Notes under the pieces: model-generated | The model's input: only the letters and a program-made list of their open reading frames with translations | The model's database searches: none | Told to the model about the DNA's origin: nothing | Part shown: piece by piece, positions 38,104-49,930 of the stretch | How positions within the stretch are numbered: position 1 is the stretch's first letter | How the letters are laid out: each line of letters opens with the position of its first letter | Made by a program: the position numbers and the translations under genes | Assembly (NCBI GenBank): GCA_002104945.1 | Contig: MCFH01000002.1 | Location: 930,001 to 994,000 of the forward strand | Source of the DNA: Piromyces finnis | Lineage: Eukaryota > Neocallimastigomycota > Neocallimastigomycetes > Neocallimastigales > Neocallimastigaceae | Direction of reading: 5' to 3' | DNA: 64,000 nt

Positions 38104-39039
38104 ATGGAAGATTTAGAATTGAGTAGTTTTATTGAACAACAAGTAATGACATTTCAACTTTTAAATTCAATGTATTTAGAAGATGAATTTTCAATTGATA
38201 GCGAAAAAGATAATTTTATTGAATCATGTATAAATAATGAATTTGATATCAATGAAGTTTCAATAAATGACATTCCAAATAGTATATCATTTACTATTTC
38301 TATTAAAATAGAATGTTCAAAAGAAGAAATATTACCATTAAAATGTACTCTTCCACTTCGCTTAAGTGGTCCTATAAATGTTAAACAACTTGTTGAATTT
38401 TATATTGGTTCAGTGGATTGGATTAATAAGGATTCTCATCAAAATTTAACTCGTGATTTCGAACAACATGTTGAAGAACAAGATGATGATATGATGACTT
38501 CAGATACTTTAATTTTAGATTGTATTGAATGGCTTACAAATAATGGTCCAAATTATTATGTAAAAACAGATGATTCAAATTCAAAAGATAAAGCTAAAGC
38601 TGAACAAGGTCCTTTTGAATTTTTAAGAGAATGGATATATCTTCCAATGCTTTATTCAAAAGAAAAACGTGAAGATTTAATTACATATGCTAGACCATTT
38701 GGTTTATCTGGTTTTGTATCACCAGGAAAACCTGCATGTATTTGTATTGAAGGTCATGCTAAAGATATTCCAAAATATTTAAATGACATTCGTTCAATTT
38801 CATGGGCTGATATTCCACCTAGAGATAAAAAAATGAGTACAAGAGCTCAGGAAAGATTTACTTGTGAAACAATGGAAGAGTTTAATAATCATAGAAAATT
38901 TGACCCATTAGAAGAATGTCATTTTAAAATTCATGGTAAACGTTCAAATCATCAAAGTATGGATTTACTTGAACAATGGTTAATAGAAAAAAATTGTCCA
39001 AATGCATTCCATGATTTATTCCCAGATTTAAATAAATAA
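38104..39039 (+). CDS. RWD and DUF1115 domain protein (RWDD2-like)
   Basis: Intronless, 311 aa, the normal length for this family. The N-terminal half (about 8-110) is an RWD domain, with the typical start EQQVMTFQLLNSMYLEDEF and a later LPLRLSGP block. The C-terminal half (about 170-305) is DUF1115, with EFLREWIYLPMLYSKEKR, YARPFGLSGFVSPGKPACIC and EQWLIEKNC. The family corresponds to RWDD2A/RWDD2B of animals; RWD domains mediate protein contacts, but no firm molecular function is known. The start is the first ATG, preceded by an A-run leader. The next gene downstream is convergent. Confidence 0.88.
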   Translation: MEDLELSSFIEQQVMTFQLLNSMYLEDEFSIDSEKDNFIESCINNEFDINEVSINDIPNSISFTISIKIECSKEEILPLKCTLPLRLSGPINVKQLVEFYIGSVDWINKDSHQNLTRDFEQHVEEQDDDMMTSDTLILDCIEWLTNNGPNYYVKTDDSNSKDKAKAEQGPFEFLREWIYLPMLYSKEKREDLITYARPFGLSGFVSPGKPACICIEGHAKDIPKYLNDIRSISWADIPPRDKKMSTRAQERFTCETMEEFNNHRKFDPLEECHFKIHGKRSNHQSMDLLEQWLIEKNCPNAFHDLFPDLNK

Positions 39040-39773
39040 TTCTTTTTATTTTATTTTATATATATATATATTTAAAAAAAAAAAAGATTTAGTAAATATA
39101 AAATATATGAAATTTAAAAACAAAAAACAAAAAACAAATTCAACTTCTTCATATAAAATAACAACAACAACGAAAAAAAAAAAAAAAAAGTCTTTTATTA
39201 TTTAAATATTTTTATTATAAATTATGTATTACTAATAAATTGGTCTATTATACAATCGACTATTACTATACTTTTATTATTACTATTGTTATAATAATTA
39301 TAAAAATGAAGTACAATAAAATTTTTTTAAACACATTATATTCAAAATATTTATAAAAAAATTTTTTTTTTTTTTTGAATTTTAATATTTTTTATTTTAA
39401 AATTTCTATCTATATTATTTTTATTTTTATTTATTTTTTTTTTATTTTATATTAATTGTTAATTATGAGAGTCATTAAAACTATATATAAAAAAACAGAG
39501 TAAACATTGTTTTAAAAACTTACACTTTTATTTTTTTTATTTTTTTATTATTTAATTGATTATGATATTAGTATTAATCTACTTAATATTTTTATCAATT
39601 TAATATATTCTATTTTCTTTTATATATTTTAGTATGAATTATAATGAATTTTATGGATTATTATTATTTTTTATTTCTTGTTTATTTTTTTTTTTTTTTA
39701 ATTTTTTTTTCTTTTGAATTAAATGTTGATATATTATTAAGAATTATGTAATATGTTATTAAAAATGTTTTTC

Positions 39774-39823
<50 letters not shown>

Positions 39824-39935
39824 TTGCTATTGCTTTATTATATTTTATATCTAGTATTGAAGTAAAATAATTATATGCATTTAAATGGTTAAATATAATA
39901 TGAAAAAAAAAATTTATTCATTATTTGTAATATTT
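39040..39935. other. AT-rich spacer between convergent genes
   Basis: No gene seen. Contains an (ATT)n microsatellite at 39774-39823, about 110 bases beyond the beta'-COP stop codon. Confidence 0.6.
39774..39823. repeat. (ATT)n microsatellite, about 16 units
   Basis: Pure ATT/TTA repeat read directly, in the 3' flank of the beta'-COP gene. Confidence 0.9.
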
Positions 39936-42900
39936 TTAAGCTTCATTTTGCTCTTCATTTTTTTCTTCATTTTCTTCTTCATTATTATCTTCAGTGTTTA
40001 CAACTTCTTCTTTTTCTTCTTCTTCATAACTTTCATTTTTTTCTTCCTTGTTTTCTATATTTATTTCTTCTTTTTCTTCCATATCTTGTTGATGGTCATT
40101 TATATCACTTACACCACTTTGACTGAAACAGTCTGCCATGGATGAGATATCATCAAATTCTTCACCCTATAAAATTTATAATAATAGTTTTAATTTTGTT
40201 AATAATCATTTAAATATAATATATTATTATTATATATAATATTTAAATATTTACTCTTACAGAGCCAGTACCAGTGGTATTGACTTCCATACTTAAATAG
40301 CTCATTGTATCAAACTAATTGGTATGGTATATAAAAATATAGAGTTTATTATTTAATTTCTATTATGGTATTGCTTTAATTACATATTATATATATAGTT
40401 AACATATTTTACATCATCTACTGGTTGTGCTGGATTTCCTTCTGGTTGATGATTTTGTGCTTTATCATTTACAACAATTTCGGGTGTATTAGCAAAGGAG
40501 ACGGCATGAGATAGATGGCTTTGAGAGTCTGTGTCAGAAACATCATTAGTATTATTCTTTTTATTTTCTTCAGTTAATTGATTAATAAGTACAAGTTTTT
40601 CTTTATCATTCATTAAATCCCAAGTTAAAGAATCCTTATATTTTTCATATTCTATGGATGGTATACTAACATTTTCTTTGAATTTTTGTATTAAATCTTC
40701 AATCTTACAAGCAACTTCATATTCTGGATGAAGTTCTGGATTCTTGCTTGGATTAGAAATACTTTCGGCTATAACATTTTTCTTAATTTCTTTGAGACTT
40801 GTTTTCCATAATTCAACAATTCTTGGAACTTCACTGTAATATAATTAAAATTTTATTTAAATTTTATCATTTGTCAAGAAACGAAAAATATAAATTTAAG
40901 ATAAACTATATTTATAATATTTATAATTATATTTTTACCTTGGACAATAAGTTTTGGCAAATAATACAGCTTCTGGTAATCTTTCAGATTTTATTAAGAG
41001 ATCAACACACTTTTTAGTATCTTGACATAATAAATAACAAGTGAAAGCAATATTGTTCTTTCCAGATTTTTCTTTTTAATTTTTGAGAAATATATTAATT
41101 ATTTAATATTAATTCTTAGTTTAAAAAATGAAACAAATTATTTTTGAAAGTTAAAATAATTAAATTATTTATATATACCAGTATTATAAGCAAGTTTATA
41201 TAATGCTTTTTTATTTCCTGTGGCTTGATAGAATAACATGAGATTCTCAATATCTTTGGCCTTTTGGAAGCATTCCTCAACTAAATCAAACTATATAAAC
41301 ATAATTGTATGTATATTCATTTTTTATTAGCTCAATATTTCTATTAGCTTTACTAATTAATAGATTTTATATATTATTTCTTAAAAATCACCTTCCATGA
41401 ACTTAAAGCAGATTCACCGAGAGTTCTCCAACATTCGACTTGGTCTAATTCTTTAGCAATTTCTAAAGCAATATTTAAATGATTTAATTGAATAGCTAAA
41501 TCGAATCTTTGATTTGGATCAGTAGAGACAATTAAAGCCATTTCCTTCATGTCTAAAATAGTAATTATAATAATTATTTGTCATTATTTAAACATAAATA
41601 TTATGGTGAATTGATTAAATGGTGATATTATAAATTTCAATTACCTTGAGATTCAAGGAATCTAGCAACCTTATTTCTTTGATCCATTGGAACTTTAGGT
41701 AATATTAATTCAGCAGCTTCTAAATCACCACGTAAAATTGCAGTTTGATATTCAATTACACTTAATGGGAAAGCGTAACTAGTTACATTAACATACTGTT
41801 CATATAATTTTTAAAAATTTATTAGATTGAGGTGCATATGATATTTAATTAATATTTTTAAATTACCTTATCACAAAGATATATTCTATTATCCTTTGGA
41901 ATATAACCAAGTAAATAGACGTTCCTTTTTAATTTATTAATATAAATAAGAGTAAGATATTTATTTTAACATTTAATTTGAAATATTAAAAGATAGTTAT
42001 TTATACTATTTGAAATTTACTTATCAAAATGACTAATTGTATTAACTTGACCACCAACAACATAATTTAATCTATTTGTAGAATTTGTGTATATGAAACA
42101 ATCACCAACCCATAAACCAGTTTCAACGCTGATAATATAATATTACAAAAAAATTTTTTTAATTAGTTAAATTTTATAATATTCATTTATATATTTTTAT
42201 TTATTTATTTGTACCTTTCGTTAACTTCATTTAAAAATTCGAAAGCTTCTTCAATTCCTTCTTCTGATATATTTGAATCATACTTTTCAATAGCTTGTTG
42301 ATAAGCAATTCTGTTGAAACGTAAAAGATAGAAAGAATCGTCACTGGTAATAGCAACTAAATCTGAATCTGCCCAGAATACATTCTTAGCTTCAACTTCA
42401 ATACGACGTATACAAATTCCGGTTTCCCAATCATAAAAGTTTAATGAATTACCACATTTAACACTAAGTAATGTTCCACCAAAAATAGTATCAATGTTGA
42501 AATTAGCTTGAATATTAACTTTTTTTTCTTTGAAATTTTTGAATATTTTTATCTTTGTTGGGGTTTCACGAATAGCATATCTATAATTGTTTACATTGTT
42601 GATATTTTAATTATAAAATATTTTAAAAATATTGTATTATATTATATATTATATAATATATATATTAATAAATATTCGTCTTACTCGTTGTTTTCAGATG
42701 ACCATACGAAATCTAATGCAGAACCAAAACTCTTATTTCTCCATGCTAATGCAGTGTAAATAATATATTCACCATCACCACAAACAACAACAAATCTAAT
42801 AATATATATATATAAGTTAATATTTATATTCAGATACCAATTTGTATTAGTTAATTACACTATGGCTAATTTACCTTCCGTTTGGACTGTGCTTTAAGGT

Positions 42901-44916
42901 ATTTGGATAAAGTTCACAGTTACCAAGATCTTTAACGGATAAACTAACTTGTTCACCATCTTTAATATTACTTTCTATGAAATTAATAATATTTACAATA
43001 ATTGTTTTAAAAAATGATAACATTGAATATTATATTTAAGTTTATTTTAATTATTACCAATTGCTGTCTTAATATTAGCGGTTTGAATATCATTATGACT
43101 AGCCCAAATAATTTTACCGCTATTATCCATACTAATTGCTGGCTCTTCTCTACCAATCTTTAATAACATAATTTATTAATTTTATATTTTAAAATTTTAA
43201 ATTTGATTATTTAGTAATTAAATAATTAGTATACCTTTATACATATAACACCTTCATCATAACCAATTGCTATATTATTACTACTTTTTAAATATGCTAA
43301 TGCCCAAACACGTTCCATACCATAGTTCAACGTTTCTTCTAATCTATAAGTATTTACATGCCAGAAACGAATTGTTCCATCTTCACCACCACTAACAATA
43401 ATTGGTAATTTTGGATGGAAACATACCATACTAACATTTTCGGTGTGACCTTCTAAAGTTTGAACACATGTTTTATTTTGATAATCCCAAACCTTAATAA
43501 GACTTTTAAATTAAAAATATTATTTTAATTTAGTTATATTTAATAAAATATTTTATATAACAATTAATTATATATATTCATTGAATTAATTATTTTAATA
43601 TAAATTATTAAAACTTACTGATCATCAGCACCACTAACAAGATATGGTTTTTCACTACCTTGATAATATTCAACACAATTTACACCCTTTTCGTGACCTT
43701 CAAGAGTATAATTTGCAACTGGTGAACCTAAAGACCATACCTTTTTTTAAAAATTTTATAATTTATATAATTAATCTTTAAAATCAAATCATGTCTTTTG
43801 TTTATATATATAATATTACTTTAATTGTACGATCAAGAGATGCACTAGCAAAAGTATTTGTATCTTTTGGATTAAATACAACTTGCATAATATAATGTGT
43901 GTGGCCTTCAAAAACCTTTATTTATTTTTTGATTAATATTATAAAAATAATTAAAATTATTGAAAATTATTATTTCATTAATATCATTTTTTTTCTTTTC
44001 TTCTTTTTATTATTGTTAATGCTTGATTGCTAATATTTTTACCATTATATTTTTCCATGCATGCTCCCAATCCCATAATTTAATGGTGAAATCATCAGAA
44101 CTACTAAGAACATATGGTTGAGTTGGATGAACGGCAATACTTCTAATATAGTCTGCATGTGCTTCAAAACCTATGACTTTTTCATGTGTATTGTAATTAA
44201 ATACTCTAATATTCATATCATCAGAACCTGTTATGATCCATGATTTTCTTGAAACAAATTTTGCGGTACGAACTTTACGATTTTCAATTATATATCATTG
44301 AAATTTTATTTTATTTATTAATTTAATTTGTATTAAAAGATTTATTATATTAAATATTAAAAAAAGAATATTATTTAAAATCTTAATTTTATGCAATTAC
44401 CTGGTAATTCAGAAACTTCAAATGTTTTAACCATTTGCTGTAAATTGTTAATACATTGTATTATTTTTCATATAATATATTTGTTAAATGAATAAATTTA
44501 TCAATTATTATAATCGCTATCAAAATGTATTCTTAAATAAAAATAAATATTGATAATTTAACAATTACTTGAGTTTCATAATTCCAAATGTACACATTTC
44601 CATTATATAATGCTGATAAAAGCCATGGCTCAGTTGGGTGAAAATCAACAGATTTAACTCTATCAGATCTTGAGATTAATTGCCTCTATTTGATATTATA
44701 TATTTAAGATATTTAGTATAACATTCTATTGTTATTATTATTGTTATTATTATTATTTTATTATTGTTTTTATTATCCATAGCAAACCTTAATATCTAAT
44801 CTTAATGGCTAATTTGTTTTTTCAATAAATATTAATATAATTATAGGGAATAAATAATTAAATTAATAAATACTTAAATGTATAGTAAGTAATATTTATT
44901 TGATATATTTTACCAT
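39936..44916 (-). CDS. COPB2: Coatomer subunit beta' (beta'-COP)
   Basis: Twenty-one coding exons, 999 aa, all GT/AG and in phase: 44916-44914, 44808-44788, 44685-44569, 44437-44401, 44272-44043, 43915-43820, 43740-43619, 43502-43235, 43157-43058, 42974-42875, 42795-42685, 42580-42215, 42128-42021, 41924-41867, 41795-41645, 41552-41392, 41290-41179, 41071-40939, 40833-40413, 40314-40261, 40166-39936. It is part of the COPI coat and recognises KKxx cargo tails in Golgi-to-ER transport. Residues 1-300 form a WD40 propeller ([41 protein letters not shown]). A second propeller and an alpha-solenoid ([13 protein letters not shown] block, then CFQKAKD) follow. The Glu-rich acidic tail (about 75 residues) is longer than usual; human beta'-COP has 906 aa. 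Exon 1 codes only the initiator Met. Confidence 0.93.
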
Positions 44917-45844
44917 TTTATATATATGATATTATGATATTATATAATAATTTACAGCCTTTTGAAATTCTAATGTTTTTATAATAAAATTATTGTATAG
45001 TTAAACATTATATTTAAAAATATTATTATTGATATTATAAAACTTTCGATTTATAATCATATTAATTTATTTATATTTGTATATATGTTTATTGAGATGT
45101 TTTTTTTTTGACATAATACAATTTCATTTATTATTACGTGATTTCCAAATAATGAATATTTATATAATATTACTTCCTTTCATTTTTTCTCTTTATTTTA
45201 TGTATTGAATTTTATTTATCATATTCATATTCATATTTCTTATATTTATTAAATTTTTTTTTCTTATTTTTAATGCTTTAAGTATTAAAGTGTTTTACTT
45301 CTTATTTATTTTCTCTTTCTCTTTTTATACTAATAAACAAAAAAAAAAGTACAGATGGATTATTTACTTTGATAATATTTTTTATTTTTTCCAGAATTTT
45401 CAATTATATTGAAATAATGTTTTTATTTTTATCCAAAAATGTTTCAAAAGGTATTATTAATAAAACAAAAATTAACAAACTCAATTGTTCAATCTTTCGT
45501 TATTAATTTTAAACTTTCAACTTTTAAGAAAAAATAAAAAATTAAAATACAAACAAAACAAAAAATTTTCAATTTTTTATTTAATAAATTATAAGATTAC
45601 ACTGATTTATTAAAATAATTAATACACAGTAGTAAGTATTATATATTAAAATTTATTTACAATTCAACAAATGTAAAAAATGATAATAAATTAAATTTAA
45701 ATATTATTTTGAATTAAAATAAATAATTTATATTTATTTATTGAAAATAAAAATAAAGATTTCAAAAAAGAAATTTACAAAATAATAATATTTATAATAA
45801 AATCTTTCAAAAATTTTATTCTTAAAATATAAATAAATATAAAA
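44917..45844. promoter_or_regulatory. Shared 5' region of beta'-COP and TRAPPC2L
   Basis: 928 bases between two divergent start codons. A/T-rich with no gene. It must hold both promoters, possibly as one bidirectional unit. No specific element can be named from sequence. Confidence 0.5.
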
Positions 45845-46797
45845 ATGTCTTTAACAGCTGCTTTAAATACTTTAACAAAAATAAGTTGTGTTGCAATTAT
45901 TGGAAAGATGGTATATCATCTCTAAAATTATAATAATAAACTTTTTTTTAACTTATTAATAAATGAAATTTTACATTATATAATATATTCATTAAAATAA
46001 ATAATTAATAAATGTAATTATTAACGACTTTAAAATCAATAATATAAGAACAATCCAATGTTTATCAAAAATTATTCCAATGAAGTAGATGAATTGAAAT
46101 TTCATTATTTAGCCAACATTTCATGTGATTTAATAGAAGCTAAAAGTAAACTAATATATAAATAAATATAAATGTATATTTTTTAATTATAATACAATTA
46201 ATAATTTTTATTTTAATCTTTTTGTTACTATTACTATCATTTATTATTATATTCATAAAATTATTTAAATATTGTTTTTTCAATTTAATATATATATAAA
46301 CATAATTTCTTAAAAAAATAATAATAATAAATAAATAAACAAAATTATTATTTTTAATTCTAATATTCCTTATTTAAATAAATAAAGTAAATCAAACTAA
46401 ATATAATGATTCATATCTTGGTTTATTATATATTATGGAAGATCTTGCTGTATATGGATATTTAACTAATACCAAAATGAAGATTATTATAATTCTTACT
46501 ATATCAATCAATCCAGTAAAAGATATGGAAATGAAACAAGTAAATTGAAAACAAAAAAAATCTTTATATATTTATTTGTTTATTTTTTTAATATGGAAAA
46601 TTAAATATATTTTAAAATTTATTGTTATTTCTCTTAATAACTAGATATTTAAAAAAGTACATGGTGTTTATAGTAATTTAATTTCAAATCCATTTTATGA
46701 CCCAGATTCAAGAAATACTATTACTTCAACTTCATTCATTAAAGGTGTTGACAAAATAGTAAACACAAGTTTCCAAAATGATGTTTCATATTCTTAG
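45845..46797 (+). CDS. TRAPPC2L: TRAPP complex subunit TRAPPC2L (sedlin-like)
   Basis: Four exons (45845-45910, 46049-46145, 46388-46539, 46645-46797) give 155 aa, near the 140 aa of the human protein. It is a small longin-fold subunit of the TRAPP tethering complexes that activate Rab1/Ypt1 in ER-Golgi traffic. Diagnostic blocks are CVAIIGKMNNPMFIKNY, DELKFHYLANISCDLI, YLGLLYIMEDLAVYGYLTN, the IIIILT strand, and IFKKVHGVYSNLISNPFYDP before the C-terminal helix. TRAPPC2L is preferred over TRAPPC2 because of the YGYLTN and NPFYDP motifs. It lies head-to-head with beta'-COP, another ER-Golgi transport gene. Confidence 0.88.
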
Positions 46798-47129
46798 ATA
46801 CAAAATAACAAAATTATTATAAGATTAATTATAGAATTCAATTTTATATTTTTTTAAAATATATATATTATAAATATATTTAAATTAAATAACAAAAACA
46901 AAAAATAAAAAAATTAAATAAAATTAAATAAAAAGAAAAACAGTATGATAAAATAAAATAAGAGATAATAATTATAATATGAATATACAAAATTAACCGA
47001 TATAATAAATATTATTAATATAAAATTGTACTCATTAAAAACTATATTTTATTTGGAATAAAATTTATACATTATATAAGCAATATGCAAGATTTATTAT
47101 CTTGCATAAAAATACTTTAATGAAGTATT

Positions 47130-47163
<34 letters not shown>

Positions 47164-47459
47164 CAATTCTTTTAGAGTATATACTTTGTTTAAAAAGTTT
47201 TTTCATTTTAAATTTTATTAATTATATTTTTAATCTAACTTTTAAATTGAGAATACAAAACATTGTAATATATAAATAAAAAAGAAATAATAATAATAAT
47301 TTATTAAATATATTAATAATTGAAAATAACAATTATTGTATTATCATATTATACTCTTTAGTTTTAGAATACTTATTTTTAAAAAAAATTAAATTTTTTT
47401 AGTAAAGAAACTTTTCAAAAACTCAAGCTTTTTTATCTTTTTATAATGATGAATCGTAC
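46798..47459. other. AT-rich spacer between convergent genes, with hairpins and A31 run
   Basis: No gene. Two hairpins, at 47084-47108 and 47111-47129, are followed by an A-run of about 31 bases (to 47162). They lie between the ends of two convergent genes and may help transcript termination or processing. Confidence 0.6.
47084..47129. terminator. Two consecutive hairpins, possible transcript-end structure
   Basis: TATGCAAGAT (47084-47093) pairs with ATCTTGCATA (47099-47108) around a 5-base loop. AATACTT (47111-47117) pairs with AAGTATT (47123-47129). A long A-run follows. The position between convergent genes suggests a role in 3' ends, but eukaryotic termination does not normally need such stems, so the role is a guess. 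Confidence 0.35.
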
Positions 47460-47928
47460 TTAATTCAAATCTTCCTTTAACTCCCAAGAACCTGTTCCAT
47501 TCCATGGATTACTATATACAGCAAAAATGAATGATAAAGGAACTGGTCTTTTTATAATAAAATTAAAATAATAATGAAATTAAAATAATAACAATAATAT
47601 TAAAATTATATATATATTTTTAATAACATTACCTAACGAATTTTTTACGAGCATGTCCTACTAAATTATCATGAATATGTGGTAGTTGAAAATTTGGAAT
47701 ATTTCGAACTGTTGGATGATTTTTATATTCTTTAAGAGAATTACCGTTAGAGTTATATGGTTTATGGCCTTAATAATTTTATAGATAATTATTAATAAAT
47801 TTTTATTAAAAATAAATTGGATACATTTATTCTATAATTATTTAAATTCAATTTTCCATACCTTTGGTCCATTCTTTACGTCTTTCAACCCATAGTTCAT
47901 ATCCTTCATTAACATTTAATCCATTCAT
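47460..47928 (-). CDS. Small protein, possibly DUF4050 / Gag1-clamp-like
   Basis: Three exons (47928-47862, 47768-47633, 47547-47460) give 96 aa, with GT/AG ends and phases that close in frame. The pattern GYELWVERRKEWTKG, then PTVRNI and finally RPVPLSFIFAVYSNPW resembles the DUF4050 domain of plants and fungi. There W-x-E-x-R-x-x-W is followed by a P-I/V-PL-S block and a V-D-x-W segment. I place it there from memory of the pattern, not from a search. No signal peptide, membrane segment or catalytic motif is visible. The gene model is firmer than the family assignment. It converges on TRAPPC2L. Confidence 0.6.
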
Positions 47929-49930
47929 ATTTATTTTATATAATTTTCTTTCAAATGTTGCTATTATAATAGTTAAATAATTGTAGTTTTAATTTAATTT
48001 TTTATAAAGTTAAATACTGAATACTTTATTATATGTGTTATTTCTTGCTTTTTTTTTTTTTTTTTGTATATGTATTTTATATTTTATAATATATATTATT
48101 TTTTATTTGTTAATATTAAACATGCTATATTTAGTTCTTTATTATTTATATTATATAATATTTTTTTATTATCAAAAAATAGATAATAAAAATGAATTAT
48201 AAAAGAAAAAAGTTGAATTAATATAGAATCATAGAATTGTTTTGTATTTCATAAGAACAAAAGTATACAATATACATTTTAAATTTTAAACTATACTTTA
48301 AAATTTATAAAATTATTTTTTCATAATTTAGTATATTATTTATTCTTAAATATTATTTAGTGGTTTATTTTTCAATGAATTATTTTGAATAATAATGAAA
48401 TTAGATATAAAAAAATTTTAAACAAAAATGTAAAATGAATGTTTCATTTTTATATTATTTTTTATTTTATTTTTGATATTAATATTATTTAATATTTGAA
48501 CATAGACACCTTTTATTTTTATTTTTTATTTGTTTTCTTGTTATAGTTTTCTTTTAATAAATTGTTTTTGCTATTGACCATTAAATTAAAACCATATTGT
48601 ACTCAATTTCATTTTTTATGTTGAATGTATATATATCTTTTATTATTTATACTATATATCTTCTATATTTTTATTATATAATTGCACTTATATAATGAAA
48701 TAGATTATTATTTTAATTATATATTATAAATACTAATTCTTGAAAAAATATAAAAATAAAGAACTTTTTTTTTTTTTTCATGTTAGTCTTTTTACTTTTT
48801 TTTTTTAATTTATTTATACTTTTATTAATTAAATTAATTATTATTTTTAAACTTTAATTTTCTTTTGCTATATAAATAATTATACAGAAATAGTTCATTA
48901 GAAAGAAATTTTAATAATAATTCAATACCATATTTAATTATATATATAATTACAACAAAAAAAGGTATATTAAAAAAATTGATATAATTAAGATTATAAG
49001 ATTATATTACAAATGTATGATAATATTCAACAGTATTTTATTATATAAAAGTTATAAAAAAAAAAAAAAAGATTTTTATATATTAAAATTATGTAATTAT
49101 TAAAATATGGAAAGTTTTATATTTACGTTTTTTTATATTATAAAATATTGAAAGATAAAAAAATTAAAATAATTTTAATTGTTAATTATACCTTTTTATC
49201 ATTTAATAATAATAATTATAATAACTATAATGTCATTATCCTATGATGCATTATAATTATTTACACTATTTAATATAAATTCTAAATATATATCCATATT
49301 CAAATATTGTTAAAAATTCTATATTTCATATTTAACATATGCAAAATTAAAAACAAATACAAAAGCAATTATTAAGAATTTGTATATCTATATAACATTA
49401 TTATTATAAATGCTTATTTTTTTATGATAATAGATCTTGTTACTAGAGGAAATGAGAAAGAATATAGTAATAAATAATATAAGCATAAATATTATTATAT
49501 ACTATAATTATTTTTAATGGTTTAAACACACTATTATTTAACTATTTATCTTCAAGATTTAATAGAAATAAAATTTATAAAAATTTATTAACCACTTGCA
49601 ATGTACTACATTAATATAATTATAGAAATGAATTTTATTGGTTAATCAATATAATATTTTTTATTATAATAAAATAAAAAAAAAAAAAAAAGAGATAAAT
49701 TATAAATGTAATTTATATTTAAACTATAATATTTAAAGAAAGAAATCTTTACATATATATTAATACAGTAATAAAAAATATAAATAATAATTTATTAATA
49801 CTCTATAAAATTAAAACAAAATAAATAGAATATCGATAATAATAATATTTTTTTAATTATTTAATAAATAAATAAACATCCATCTATATAATATATATTA
49901 ATTATTTAATAAACTTACCATCAGTAAATC
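47929..49930. other. AT-rich region between divergent genes
   Basis: Two kilobases of A/T-rich DNA. No gene, repeat array or structured element is supported on either strand. Confidence 0.6.

Noticed and set aside
40380..40613. End of beta'-COP at 40380
   Set aside because: A stop is reached there only if the intron is read through. Splicing at 40413 adds two further in-frame exons with an acidic tail, which fits the family.
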